Positions 1 through 5,010 are shown, counted from the stretch's first letter. The stretch: DNA of 5,128 bases from Boseongicola sp. SB0675_bin_26 (GCA_009843725.1 VYCX01000338.1:1-5128); one strand, 5' to 3'. Numbers and translations are program-made. Notes: generated from the sequence alone by a model not told the origin.

Positions 1-133
1 CCGCAGCGAGTCGGCGTCCGCGTTCGACGGAGCCCTTCACGCGAGTGTCGGACATCATGGTGAAAGCCGCTGCCGGCGGCGACAAGCAGGCCCAAATCGC
101 GTGAAGGCGGTTCAACCAGCGCGTGGCACGCAC
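1..133 (-). CDS. Heparinase II/III family protein, N-terminal fragment (runs off the window)
   Basis: This is a minus-strand reading frame that stays open from a GTG at 133-131 to the window edge, giving 44 codons. The visible N-terminus has an NRLHA segment (residues 8-12), a PPAAAF stretch (19-24) and GSVERGRRLAA (34-44). These match the pattern I know from rhodobacterial heparinase II/III-like proteins, where an NRxHA start leads to G-S-x-x-R-G-R-x-L-x-A-G. In that group the gene usually follows rsmB on the same strand, as here. The family degrades or is presumed to degrade uronic-acid polysaccharides, but the catalytic domain lies outside the window, so no activity can be judged. I chose the GTG because CAGGGAG (141-147) sits 7 nt upstream. 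An in-frame ATG at 163-161 is the alternative, with a poorer ribosome site, and the frame is closed by a TGA at 196-194. The family call is by motif and context. Confidence 0.72.
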   Translation of the reverse strand, partial: MRATRWLNRLHAIWACLSPPAAAFTMMSDTRVKGSVERGRRLAA

Positions 134-140
134 AAACCAA

Positions 141-147
141 CTCCCTG
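141..147 (-). promoter_or_regulatory. Shine-Dalgarno site deciding the heparinase-like GTG start
   Basis: The minus strand reads CAGGGAG here, 7 nt before the GTG at 133-131. It is clearly better than anything before the alternative ATG at 163-161. Confidence 0.55.
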
Positions 148-176
148 TCCCGGGAACTCGCATCGCCCTGCCCGGA

Positions 177-203
177 CGCAGCCTGCCCGGCCCTCAGGCT
201 GCG
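177..203 (-). repeat. 9-bp inverted repeat (hairpin) in the rsmB-heparinase gap
   Basis: CGCAGCCTG at 177-185 and CAGGCTGCG at 195-203 are perfectly complementary, with a 9-nt loop. The hairpin lies just after the rsmB stop and before the next gene. No T-run follows on the minus strand, so it is not a textbook intrinsic terminator. It could be a partial terminator, an mRNA-end stabiliser or an attenuator. A second CAGGCTG at 222-228, touching the rsmB stop codon, could compete for the 179-185 arm. Confidence 0.45.
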
Positions 204-228
204 AGGATAGCGAACCGCCGTCAGGCTG

Positions 229-1488
229 TCATGGCCGTTTTTCCAGGCGCGCAACGAAGAAGCCGTCAATTCCGCCCTCGTCACGCCAATGGTCGGGGCG
301 AATCCTCAACATGCCGTCCTGCGTGCGCCACAGATTGTCGATCCAGTCGCCGAGCGGTGCCGCGACCGAGAGATCCGGGTGCCGCGAAAGCGCGGCACCA
401 ACCTGCTCCTCCCCCTCTTCGGGCAGAAGCGAGCAGGTGCAGAGGACCAGCCGGCCGCCGGGCCGGAGCGAAAGAAGCGCGCGGTCAATCAGCTTCGCCT
501 GCAGTTCCACGAGTTCGTCAATGCCGCTCCCGTCGCGCACGAAGACGAGATCAGGATGCCGTCTCAGCGTTCCGGTTCCCGAGCAAGGGGCATCGACGAG
601 GATCGCGTCGAACTTCCCATGCGACGTCCAGTTCAATGCGTCAGCCACGATGCAGGTGGCCGCAAGCCCCGTGCGCGCAAGGTTCTCTTCCACCCGCGCC
701 ATGCGCTCCAGCGAGACGTCAAGTGCCGTGACCTCCGCTCCTGACGCCGCCAGTTGCAAGGTCTTTCCTCCTGGTGCGCAGCAAAGATCAAGCACTGCCT
801 CGCCGGGCCGCGCGTCAAGCACGCGCGCCGCGACCGCGGCCCCTGCGTCCTGCACCCACCAGGCGCCGTCCGCGTATCCCGGCAGGGCCGAGACCTGCCG
901 GGGTTCGACAAGTCGGATGCCGCCATCCGGACGCAGCACCGCCCCAAGCCGTTTGGCCCAGGTCTTCTCTTCGCCGGAATCGCGCAGCGTAAGGTCGAGC
1001 TTTGGCCCGGCCGCGAATTCCGCCTCCATGGCCAGCACTGCATCCCGGCCCCAGGCATCCACCAATCGCCTGCGAAGCCATTTCGGAAGGCCTGGAAGGG
1101 GCAGGCTGTCCCAGTCCGGCCCGTTACGCAGCACGTTCCTCAGGACGGCATTGACCAGGCCTGTCTTGCCGTGCGGGGCAAGCGACACGGACTGGTTGAC
1201 CACCGCATGCGCCGGTGCAAGCTCGACGAACATCTCGAACACGGCCAGCCGCAGCAGGTTCATGACCCGGCTCTCCGGCAGACGCTTCAGGCACGGGCCA
1301 AGCACCCTGTCCGAACGGCCTGCCCAGCGAAGCGCGCCAGTCGCCAGGCGCCCGGCACGAGCCCGCCCAGGTGGATCCAGTCCCTCCGCCGCCCGCGCCA
1401 GCGCGATGTCCAGCAACTGGCGGCGGTCCGTCACGGACGTCATCGCCGCGACCGCTGCGCGCCTCGCTTCTGCCCCAGCCTTCTCCAT
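229..1488 (-). CDS. rsmB: 16S rRNA (cytosine(967)-C(5))-methyltransferase, RsmB family
   Basis: This is a SAM-dependent m5C methyltransferase of the RsmB/NOP2 family. E. coli RsmB methylates C967 of 16S rRNA. The 419-aa length is close to the 429 aa of the E. coli enzyme. Residues 1 to about 140 form a NusB-like RNA-binding domain, including LRLAVFEMF and a TGLVNAVLRNVLR stretch. The Rossmann methyltransferase domain follows. SAM motif I is DLCCAPGGKT (234-243) and an acidic ribose-binding residue sits at D257. Motif IV is DAPCSGTGTLRRHPD, with Cys302. Motif VI is TCSLLPEEGE, with Cys352 as the expected nucleophile. All key residues are present. I start at the ATG at 1488-1486 because AAGG (1496-1499) is 7 nt upstream. 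The in-frame ATG at 1494 adds two residues but lies only 1 nt from that site. The gene is divergent from the DUF1674 gene and followed by the heparinase-like gene. Confidence 0.95.
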   Translation of the reverse strand: MEKAGAEARRAAVAAMTSVTDRRQLLDIALARAAEGLDPPGRARAGRLATGALRWAGRSDRVLGPCLKRLPESRVMNLLRLAVFEMFVELAPAHAVVNQSVSLAPHGKTGLVNAVLRNVLRNGPDWDSLPLPGLPKWLRRRLVDAWGRDAVLAMEAEFAAGPKLDLTLRDSGEEKTWAKRLGAVLRPDGGIRLVEPRQVSALPGYADGAWWVQDAGAAVAARVLDARPGEAVLDLCCAPGGKTLQLAASGAEVTALDVSLERMARVEENLARTGLAATCIVADALNWTSHGKFDAILVDAPCSGTGTLRRHPDLVFVRDGSGIDELVELQAKLIDRALLSLRPGGRLVLCTCSLLPEEGEEQVGAALSRHPDLSVAAPLGDWIDNLWRTQDGMLRIRPDHWRDEGGIDGFFVARLEKRP

Positions 1489-1497
1489 TGCCATGCC

Positions 1498-1525
1498 TTG
1501 CGGGAAACCCGACGAACCCTATAAC
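1498..1525 (+). promoter_or_regulatory. Sigma70-like promoter for the DUF1674 gene
   Basis: TTGCGG (1498-1503) and TATAAC (1520-1525) are separated by 16 nt. The -10 matches the consensus at five of six positions; the -35 only in its TTG. It lies in the 67-nt gap between the divergent rsmB and DUF1674 genes and would give a leader of roughly 24 nt carrying AAGGA at 1544-1548. On the minus strand TTATAG overlaps the same AT-rich patch with TTGTGG 15 nt upstream, a poorer candidate for rsmB. Confidence 0.45.
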
Positions 1526-1555
1526 AGGCTGGAACCGTGCCACAAGGATTCCTCA

Positions 1556-1729
1556 ATGGCCGAAAAGGACCTGCCTCCCGAAGCCCGGCGCGCGCTTGCC
1601 GACGCGGAGCGGCTTCGCAAGAAGAAGGCCGAGGACATGAACCGGCCCGAGGAGTTCGGCGGCCCTGAGGGTCCGGATCCGGTTCGCTACGGCGACTGGG
1701 AGAGGAAAGGCCGGGCGGTCGACTTTTGA
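1556..1729 (+). CDS. DUF1674 family protein, SDHAF4-like succinate dehydrogenase assembly factor
   Basis: A small 57-aa, highly charged protein. The N-terminal half is a probable Lys/Arg/Glu/Ala-rich helix (residues 8-28). The C-terminal half carries the family signature: PEEFGGPEGPDP (31-42), then RYGDWERKGR (44-53), ending in DF. Mitochondrial relatives (Sdh8/SDHAF4) bind the flavinated succinate dehydrogenase subunit and help assemble the complex. The same role in bacteria is inference from that homology. The ATG at 1556 has AAGGA (1544-1548) 7 nt upstream. The same frame is open far upstream, to about position 101 and beyond, but that part lies antisense to rsmB and is composition-driven. 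The gene is divergent from rsmB and convergent with the phosphoesterase gene, so it is probably monocistronic. No sdh gene is visible nearby. Confidence 0.88.
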   Translation: MAEKDLPPEARRALADAERLRKKKAEDMNRPEEFGGPEGPDPVRYGDWERKGRAVDF

Positions 1730-1730
1730 T

Positions 1731-1802
1731 GGATCCGGCGGCGACGTCCGGAAGCCGCTGCGTTTCCGCTCAAGGCGGCCGAACGTGCCAAGTCGCGGAT
1801 CC
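1731..1802. other. Convergent gap with imperfect long hairpin
   Basis: Only 89 nt separate the stops of the DUF1674 and phosphoesterase genes. GGATCC plus GCGAC (1731-1736, 1741-1745) can pair with GTCGC plus GGATCC (1792-1802), leaving a 4-nt bulge. GCCGC (1754-1758) can pair with GCGGC (1775-1779) inside it. This could end transcription from both sides, but neither strand has a T-run after the stem, so the role is a guess. Confidence 0.25.
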
Positions 1803-1818
1803 GGGCCCGCGCAACTCC

Positions 1819-2604
1819 TCAGATCGGAACGGTGCTGAACGCGTTCGTGTAGTCGTGCATGTGCACGGTAACCTGTTCGTCGGACAGGAGAACAATGCCG
1901 TAGGCGGGCGGCTCCCGGGTGCCAAGGACGCGGTCCGTTGCGCCGGTGAGATCGAGTGCGACCTGATGGTTCGTCCCTCGCATGCAGGAAAAGGGGAATC
2001 CGCGCCATGTGCCCCAGACCGGCCGGTGGAGATGGCCGAAGAAAAGGTGCCGAATGCGCGAAGCGTGCGGGGCCAGCAAGGCGTGGAGGGCATCGCCGTC
2101 GGCAAGCCTGATGTCGTCCATGCCTGACATTCCCACCGGAAAGGGCGGATGGTGCATGAACAGGAAGACCGGCTCCGCATCGCGCTCCAGTTCCGCACGC
2201 AGCCATCCCTGCCGCGCAGGACAGTACTTGCCGACGCCCGATCCGGGAACATGCGTGTCGAGAAACAGGCATCTGCCGAACGGCGTCGCGCTGCTGGACT
2301 GGGCGAATCCATTGTTGTCCCTGGGCAAGCCGGGAAAGACCCGGACGAGTTCATCCGTATCGTCGTGATTGCCGACCAGAAGGTGAAACGGCATCCTGAG
2401 ACGCCGGATCTCGGCGCCGAAGGCTTCATAGCTGGCGACATCCCCCGAATCCGACAGGTCGCCCGTCACGACCACAAAGGCCGCATCGCCGTGTTCGGCA
2501 TTGATCGAGTCAACCGCCGCTCGCAGCCGTGCTCCTGGACAGAGACCGGCCAGAGAGCCATTGCCTGCAACGACGTGCGTGTCAGTAAGATGGACGATCT
2601 TCAT
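1819..2604 (-). CDS. Metallophosphoesterase, CpdA/GpdQ-type cyclic-nucleotide or glycerophosphodiester phosphodiesterase
   Basis: A 261-aa calcineurin-like phosphoesterase with a complete dinuclear metal site: DTH (8-10), GDLSDSG (48-54), GNHDD (78-82), MHHPP (150-154) and GHLH (190-193). Beyond the core motifs, MHHPPFPVGMSGMD and the later GTNHQV (210-215) resemble Enterobacter GpdQ, a glycerophosphodiesterase. The same subfamily includes CpdA, which hydrolyses 3',5'-cAMP, so the substrate cannot be settled from sequence. There is no signal peptide, so it is probably cytoplasmic. The start is the ATG at 2604, giving MKIVHLTDTH and putting the first metal ligands at residues 8 and 10 as usual for the family. 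A very strong Shine-Dalgarno lies 8 nt upstream. An in-frame ATG at 2640 would add 12 charged residues with no family support. The gene is divergent from the barrel gene and convergent with DUF1674. Confidence 0.9.
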   Translation of the reverse strand: MKIVHLTDTHVVAGNGSLAGLCPGARLRAAVDSINAEHGDAAFVVVTGDLSDSGDVASYEAFGAEIRRLRMPFHLLVGNHDDTDELVRVFPGLPRDNNGFAQSSSATPFGRCLFLDTHVPGSGVGKYCPARQGWLRAELERDAEPVFLFMHHPPFPVGMSGMDDIRLADGDALHALLAPHASRIRHLFFGHLHRPVWGTWRGFPFSCMRGTNHQVALDLTGATDRVLGTREPPAYGIVLLSDEQVTVHMHDYTNAFSTVPI

Positions 2605-2612
2605 GAGAGACG

Positions 2613-2622
2613 CCTCCTCCCT
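2613..2622 (-). promoter_or_regulatory. Strong Shine-Dalgarno of the phosphoesterase gene
   Basis: The minus strand reads AGGGAGGAGG, ending 8 nt before the ATG at 2604. It contains the full AGGAGG core, the best ribosome site in the window, and fixes the start at 2604 rather than 2640. Confidence 0.75.
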
Positions 2623-2646
2623 AGCGAATTCCCGCTCCATGTGTTC

Positions 2647-2823
2647 TCAATTGCGCGTGTCCCGGGCAAGGGCAAGGCAGGCATCCCGTGCAGCCCGTGC
2701 AAGGTCCGCGAACACGAATCCGGCGCTCCCAGGCCCGGCAACCACCCCAAAGGTCTGGAAGCTCGGAGCCGCCGAGAACGGCCTGTCCGACAGCGAACCG
2801 CTGGCAATCCCCTTTTCTCCCAT
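2647..2823 (-). CDS. Possible small protein of 58 aa, unrecognised
   Basis: A short minus-strand frame ending 42 nt before the phosphoesterase start. Its protein is less arginine- and proline-skewed than typical antisense shadows here. It has a mixed middle (SFQTFGVVAGPGSAGFVF) and an Ala/Leu-rich probable helix (ADLARAARDACLALARD). By hand count GC at codon positions 1, 2 and 3 is about 67, 62 and 71 percent, only weakly coding-like. The ATG at 2823 has just a GGAA eight bases upstream. If real it would be co-transcribed with the phosphoesterase and would leave only 13 nt before the divergent barrel gene, so that gene's promoter would lie inside it. That layout argues against it. The simpler view is that 2605-2836 is a divergent regulatory gap. 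I recognise no family. Confidence 0.22.
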   Translation of the reverse strand: MGEKGIASGSLSDRPFSAAPSFQTFGVVAGPGSAGFVFADLARAARDACLALARDTRN

Positions 2824-2836
2824 GTACAGGGTTCCA

Positions 2837-3319
2837 ATGCGCATTCTGATCCTCATCCTGCTGCTGTCCGGAACGGCCCACGCGCAGGACCGCTATTTCG
2901 GTCTCGTCGTGGGATCGTTGCATGTCGGCAACGACAATCTGAACAACTTCAATCCCGGCCTGAGCTACGGCAGGCGCTGGGAGCGTCGGCCCGGCACGGA
3001 ATGGCATCTTGAGGGCGGGGTCTTCCACAACAGCTACAACGAGGTGTCGCCGTTCGTACTTGTCGGAGTCTCGACTCACCTCGTCACGCTTGGCCCAGCT
3101 GAAATCCGCGGAGGGGTCGGCACGGGCATCGGTTACTACCGAACCCTGGCCCAGGACCTGAAAGATGACTACGGCATTCCGAACATCGGCGGCTACCTGC
3201 CACTTGCGACAGCCACGCTCTCGGCGCGCTTGGGCGGCACCGATTTCCGGTTGACCACGGTCCCCCCGGACAGGGACACCACGGCAATCTTCAATTTCTC
3301 CATCGCACGCAGGTTCTGA
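2837..3319 (+). CDS. Secreted outer-membrane beta-barrel protein, possibly PagP-like
   Basis: A 160-aa protein with a clear Sec signal peptide: MR, a Leu/Ile core (3-10), then AHA with cleavage expected after Ala16. The mature part of about 144 aa alternates polar and hydrophobic residues, is rich in Gly and aromatics, and ends in FNFSIARRF. A terminal Phe with alternating hydrophobics is the usual BAM recognition signal, so an outer-membrane location is likely. The spacing of SLHVGND (27-33), a Trp-rich strand, FHNSYN (63-68), then GGVGTGIGY (92-100) and a Gly/Pro-rich YLPLATATLSARLGG (120-134) follows E. coli PagP. There the catalytic His, Asp and Ser lie in WHARF and FKDSWN; here they would be His29, Asn65 and Ser66. 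This match is by eye and uncertain. The ATG at 2837 follows AGGG (2828-2831) and gives a proper signal peptide. An ATG at 2822 has no ribosome site. Confidence 0.85.
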   Translation: MRILILILLLSGTAHAQDRYFGLVVGSLHVGNDNLNNFNPGLSYGRRWERRPGTEWHLEGGVFHNSYNEVSPFVLVGVSTHLVTLGPAEIRGGVGTGIGYYRTLAQDLKDDYGIPNIGGYLPLATATLSARLGGTDFRLTTVPPDRDTTAIFNFSIARRF

Positions 3320-3332
3320 GGCACGGTCTCAG
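3316..3332 (+). repeat. Small inverted repeat overlapping the barrel gene stop codon
   Basis: CTGAG (3316-3320, containing the TGA stop) and CTCAG (3328-3332) form a 5-bp stem with a 7-nt loop. It is weak and has no T-tail. It may only add to the larger stem just downstream. Confidence 0.25.
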
Positions 3333-3333
3333 C

Positions 3334-3378
3334 CGCGCGACCTTTCCCGCCGACAACGGGCATGGCGCCGGTCGCGCG
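3334..3378 (+). repeat. 9-bp inverted repeat with internal hairpin, terminator-like but no T-run
   Basis: CGCGCGACC (3334-3342) and GGTCGCGCG (3370-3378) are perfectly complementary. Inside, CCCG (3346-3349) pairs with CGGG (3357-3360), making a branched structure 15 nt after the barrel gene stop. The position fits transcript-end formation for that gene. The sequence after it (CATTGAGCCG) is not T-rich, so an ordinary intrinsic terminator is not shown. Confidence 0.4.
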
Positions 3379-3505
3379 CATTGAGCCGTTCTTCAATCCG
3401 AACGCGAAGCATGGACGCCTGTGCGGGCATGACATGTCCCCTGCTGCCAAGGGAAACCGGCATTCAATCAAGATTCCGTCAAGGGAGCGTGGCCGAGCGA
3501 AGGTC

Positions 3506-3553
3506 CCTGACCCTCCGGACTCCCGTTGTCAGGCGAAGGGTCGGGAACTGACA
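3506..3553 (+). repeat. Competing complementary segments (possible alternative RNA folds)
   Basis: GTCAGG at 3528-3533 can pair with CCTGAC at 3506-3511. The overlapping TGTCAG at 3527-3532 can instead pair with CTGACA at 3548-3553. GACCCT (3509-3514) also matches AGGGTC (3537-3542), and TCCCG (3521-3525) matches CGGGA (3542-3546). These pairings exclude each other. Short complements arise often in GC-rich DNA, so a functional switch is speculative. Confidence 0.3.
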
Positions 3554-3570
3554 GGCAAGTCCCGTCGACG

Positions 3571-3619
3571 CCGGAAGCGGCGATTCCTCTTGGCGAAGCC
3601 GGTGCGGCACCGCTTCCGG
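3571..3619 (+). repeat. Perfect 10-bp inverted repeat upstream of era
   Basis: CCGGAAGCGG (3571-3580) and CCGCTTCCGG (3610-3619) are exact complements. ACG/CGT can extend the stem outward across a one-base bulge at 3620. The 29-nt interior contains two smaller hairpins that cannot both form in full: GGC/GCC around GAA (3592-3600) and CGGTG/CACCG around CGG (3600-3612). It is the strongest hairpin in the gap. It could be a structured RNA or a palindromic intergenic element. Confidence 0.45.
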
Positions 3620-3775
3620 ACGTGGTGCTCGTCGCGCTCCTCCGAGGCGACTCGAACTTGTGCAATTCGGCTCCGTTTTCATTGGGCGGGCATCCCCGGG
3701 CGACGACAAGCGCACTGGCGAAAGCGCAGGAATTCGCCTAAGTCCGGGCACGCAGATTTCGAAGGACGGCCATTC

Positions 3776-4684
3776 ATGTCCACGCGCTCCGGCTTTGTGG
3801 CTCTGATCGGGGAACCGAATGCCGGCAAGTCGACCCTGTTGAACCGCATGGTCGGGGCAGACGTCTCGATCGTCACCCACAAGGTTCAGACGACACGAAC
3901 GCGCATTCGCGGCATCGTGATCGAAGGGGACGCGCAGATCGTCCTGGTTGACACGCCTGGACTCTTTCAGCCGCGGCGGCGACTGGACCGCGCCATGGTC
4001 ACTGCCGCGTGGGCTGGAGCGGCGGATGCGGACCTCGTCGTGCTTCTGGTCGAGGCGCATCGCGGCGTGACCAAGGACATGGCGGCGATCCTGGACACTC
4101 TCCGGAACGGCTCCGGTCGCGCGCCGGTTGCGCTTGCAATCAACAAGATCGATCGAATCAAGCGGACCGCGCTGCTGTCCCTTGCGGACGAAATGAACGG
4201 CAGCTTCCCCTTTGCGCGTTCCTTCATGATTTCCGCAAGGAACGGCGATGGCGTTGACGATTTGCGCCGCTGGCTGGCCGAGGGGCTGCCGGAAGGCCCA
4301 TGGCTCTATCCCGAGGACCAGATCGCGGACATGCCGCTTCGGATCATCGCTGCGGAAATCACGCGCAAGGCCCTTACGCTGCGCCTGCACCAGGAATTGC
4401 CCTATCAGTTGACGGTCGAAACCGGATCGTGGGACACGGACCCGGACGGATCCGTCCGGATCGACCAGGTGATCTATGTCGCGCGCGACGGCCACAAGGG
4501 CATCGTGCTTGGCAAGAAAGGCGAGATGATCAAGGCGGTCGGGCAGATGGCGCGGCGGGAAATCGCGGAATTCCTGGACTGCAAGATCCACCTGTTCCTG
4601 ACCGTGAAGGTGCGCGGCAACTGGCTGGACGAGGCAGAGCGCTTCCGGGAGATGGGTCTCGAGTTTCCGGGCGACGCTCCATGA
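3776..4684 (+). CDS. era: GTPase Era
   Basis: Era is an essential GTPase that binds the 3' end of 16S rRNA and assists 30S subunit maturation. The 302-aa length matches the family (301 in E. coli). The GTPase domain shows G1 GEPNAGKS (12-19), G2 around T39-T40 in VQTTRTR, G3 DTPG (59-62), G4 NKID (123-126) and G5 SAR (153-155). The linker WLYPEDQIADMPLR and the helix ending in LHQELPYQLTVE are typical of Era. The C-terminal KH RNA-binding domain carries GKKG (246-249) followed by EMIKAVG. All motifs look intact. The ATG at 3776 puts G1 at the normal distance and has AGGA (3763-3766) 9 nt upstream. The open frame reaching back to 3362 is not protein-like. The next gene overlaps by ATGA, so the two are translationally coupled. 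rnc is not the preceding gene here. Confidence 0.97.
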   Translation: MSTRSGFVALIGEPNAGKSTLLNRMVGADVSIVTHKVQTTRTRIRGIVIEGDAQIVLVDTPGLFQPRRRLDRAMVTAAWAGAADADLVVLLVEAHRGVTKDMAAILDTLRNGSGRAPVALAINKIDRIKRTALLSLADEMNGSFPFARSFMISARNGDGVDDLRRWLAEGLPEGPWLYPEDQIADMPLRIIAAEITRKALTLRLHQELPYQLTVETGSWDTDPDGSVRIDQVIYVARDGHKGIVLGKKGEMIKAVGQMARREIAEFLDCKIHLFLTVKVRGNWLDEAERFREMGLEFPGDAP

Positions 4685-5010
4685 CGCGCCTGACCTCGGA
4701 AATCTGGATTGCAGCCTACCTGACGCGCCTGAGACTCGCGGCGATTCCCGCGTTCATCGTGCAAAAAGGCGACGCAACGGCGGGCGCGGTGCTCGTGAAA
4801 CTCAACACGCTCGACGGGTCGGCAACCTGCTATCAGCGCTCCTTCGACCTTGTCAGCGGCGAACGGCAATGGGTCGTTCTGGCCGAAGGCCCGGAAGCGG
4901 AGGTCGACCGGAAGGTCGCGCGGCAAGGTGAGTTCGATCCCGACATCTGGGTGATCGAGGTCGAGGACCGGACCGGACGGCACATGCTCGACGAGCCGGG
5001 CCTGACCTGA
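4681..5010 (+). CDS. DUF1491 family protein, translationally coupled to era
   Basis: A 109-aa protein matching what I know of DUF1491, an alphaproteobacterial family usually found right after era. Recognisable parts are the N-terminal LTSEIWIAAYLTRLRLAAIPAFIV (5-27), GAVLVKLNTLDG (35-46), QRSFDL (52-57), WVVLAEGPEAEVD (64-76) and FDPDIWVIEVEDR (85-97). It has no signal peptide, membrane segment, obvious metal site or nucleotide-binding motif, so it is presumably a small soluble cytoplasmic protein. Its ATG overlaps the era stop as ATGA (4681-4684), and no strong ribosome site lies within the end of era. This suggests translation by re-initiation and a fixed ratio to Era. The function is unknown. 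The pairing hints at a link to ribosome maturation or DNA repair, since recO often follows in relatives, but this is only inference. Confidence 0.92.
   Translation: MTRLTSEIWIAAYLTRLRLAAIPAFIVQKGDATAGAVLVKLNTLDGSATCYQRSFDLVSGERQWVVLAEGPEAEVDRKVARQGEFDPDIWVIEVEDRTGRHMLDEPGLT

Larger units (their letters stand above)
3320..3775. other. 456-nt stretch without a convincing gene, rich in inverted repeats
   Basis: This stretch lies between the barrel gene stop and era. The era frame stays open through it from 3362, but the translation is dominated by Arg, Ser and Pro, has no Era homology, and would add 138 residues to a normally 300-aa protein. The reverse frames are equally unconvincing. I find no tRNA, no rRNA and no remnant of RNase III (rnc), which precedes era in many bacteria. 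What it does contain is several GC-rich complementary segments at 3334-3378, 3506-3553 and 3571-3619, and the era ribosome site. It may hold the era promoter, a structured leader or a small RNA. I see no clear -35/-10 pair. Confidence 0.5.

Noticed and set aside
101..1555. Very long plus-strand open frame running into the DUF1674 gene
   Set aside because: It lies antisense to rsmB, its translation is Ser/Arg/Pro-rich without motifs, and only the last 57 codons from 1556 match a known family.
2149..3012. 287-codon plus-strand open frame across the phosphoesterase and barrel genes
   Set aside because: It is antisense to the metallophosphoesterase and out of frame with the barrel gene; both of those have strong motif support, and this frame has none.
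3482..3657. tRNA-like pieces: GTGGCCGAGCGAAGG on the plus strand and GTTCGAGTC on the minus strand (3649-3657)
   Set aside because: They are on opposite strands. The bases flanking the T-loop-like piece do not form a T-stem, and no acceptor or anticodon stem can be built.
3362..3775. N-terminal extension of Era by 138 residues
   Set aside because: The extension is Arg/Ser-rich and unlike any domain, Era has its usual length and G1 spacing from 3776, and a ribosome site sits before that ATG.
3479..4591. 370-codon minus-strand frame antisense to era
   Set aside because: It mirrors era, whose motifs are unambiguous; the antisense protein has no recognisable domain.
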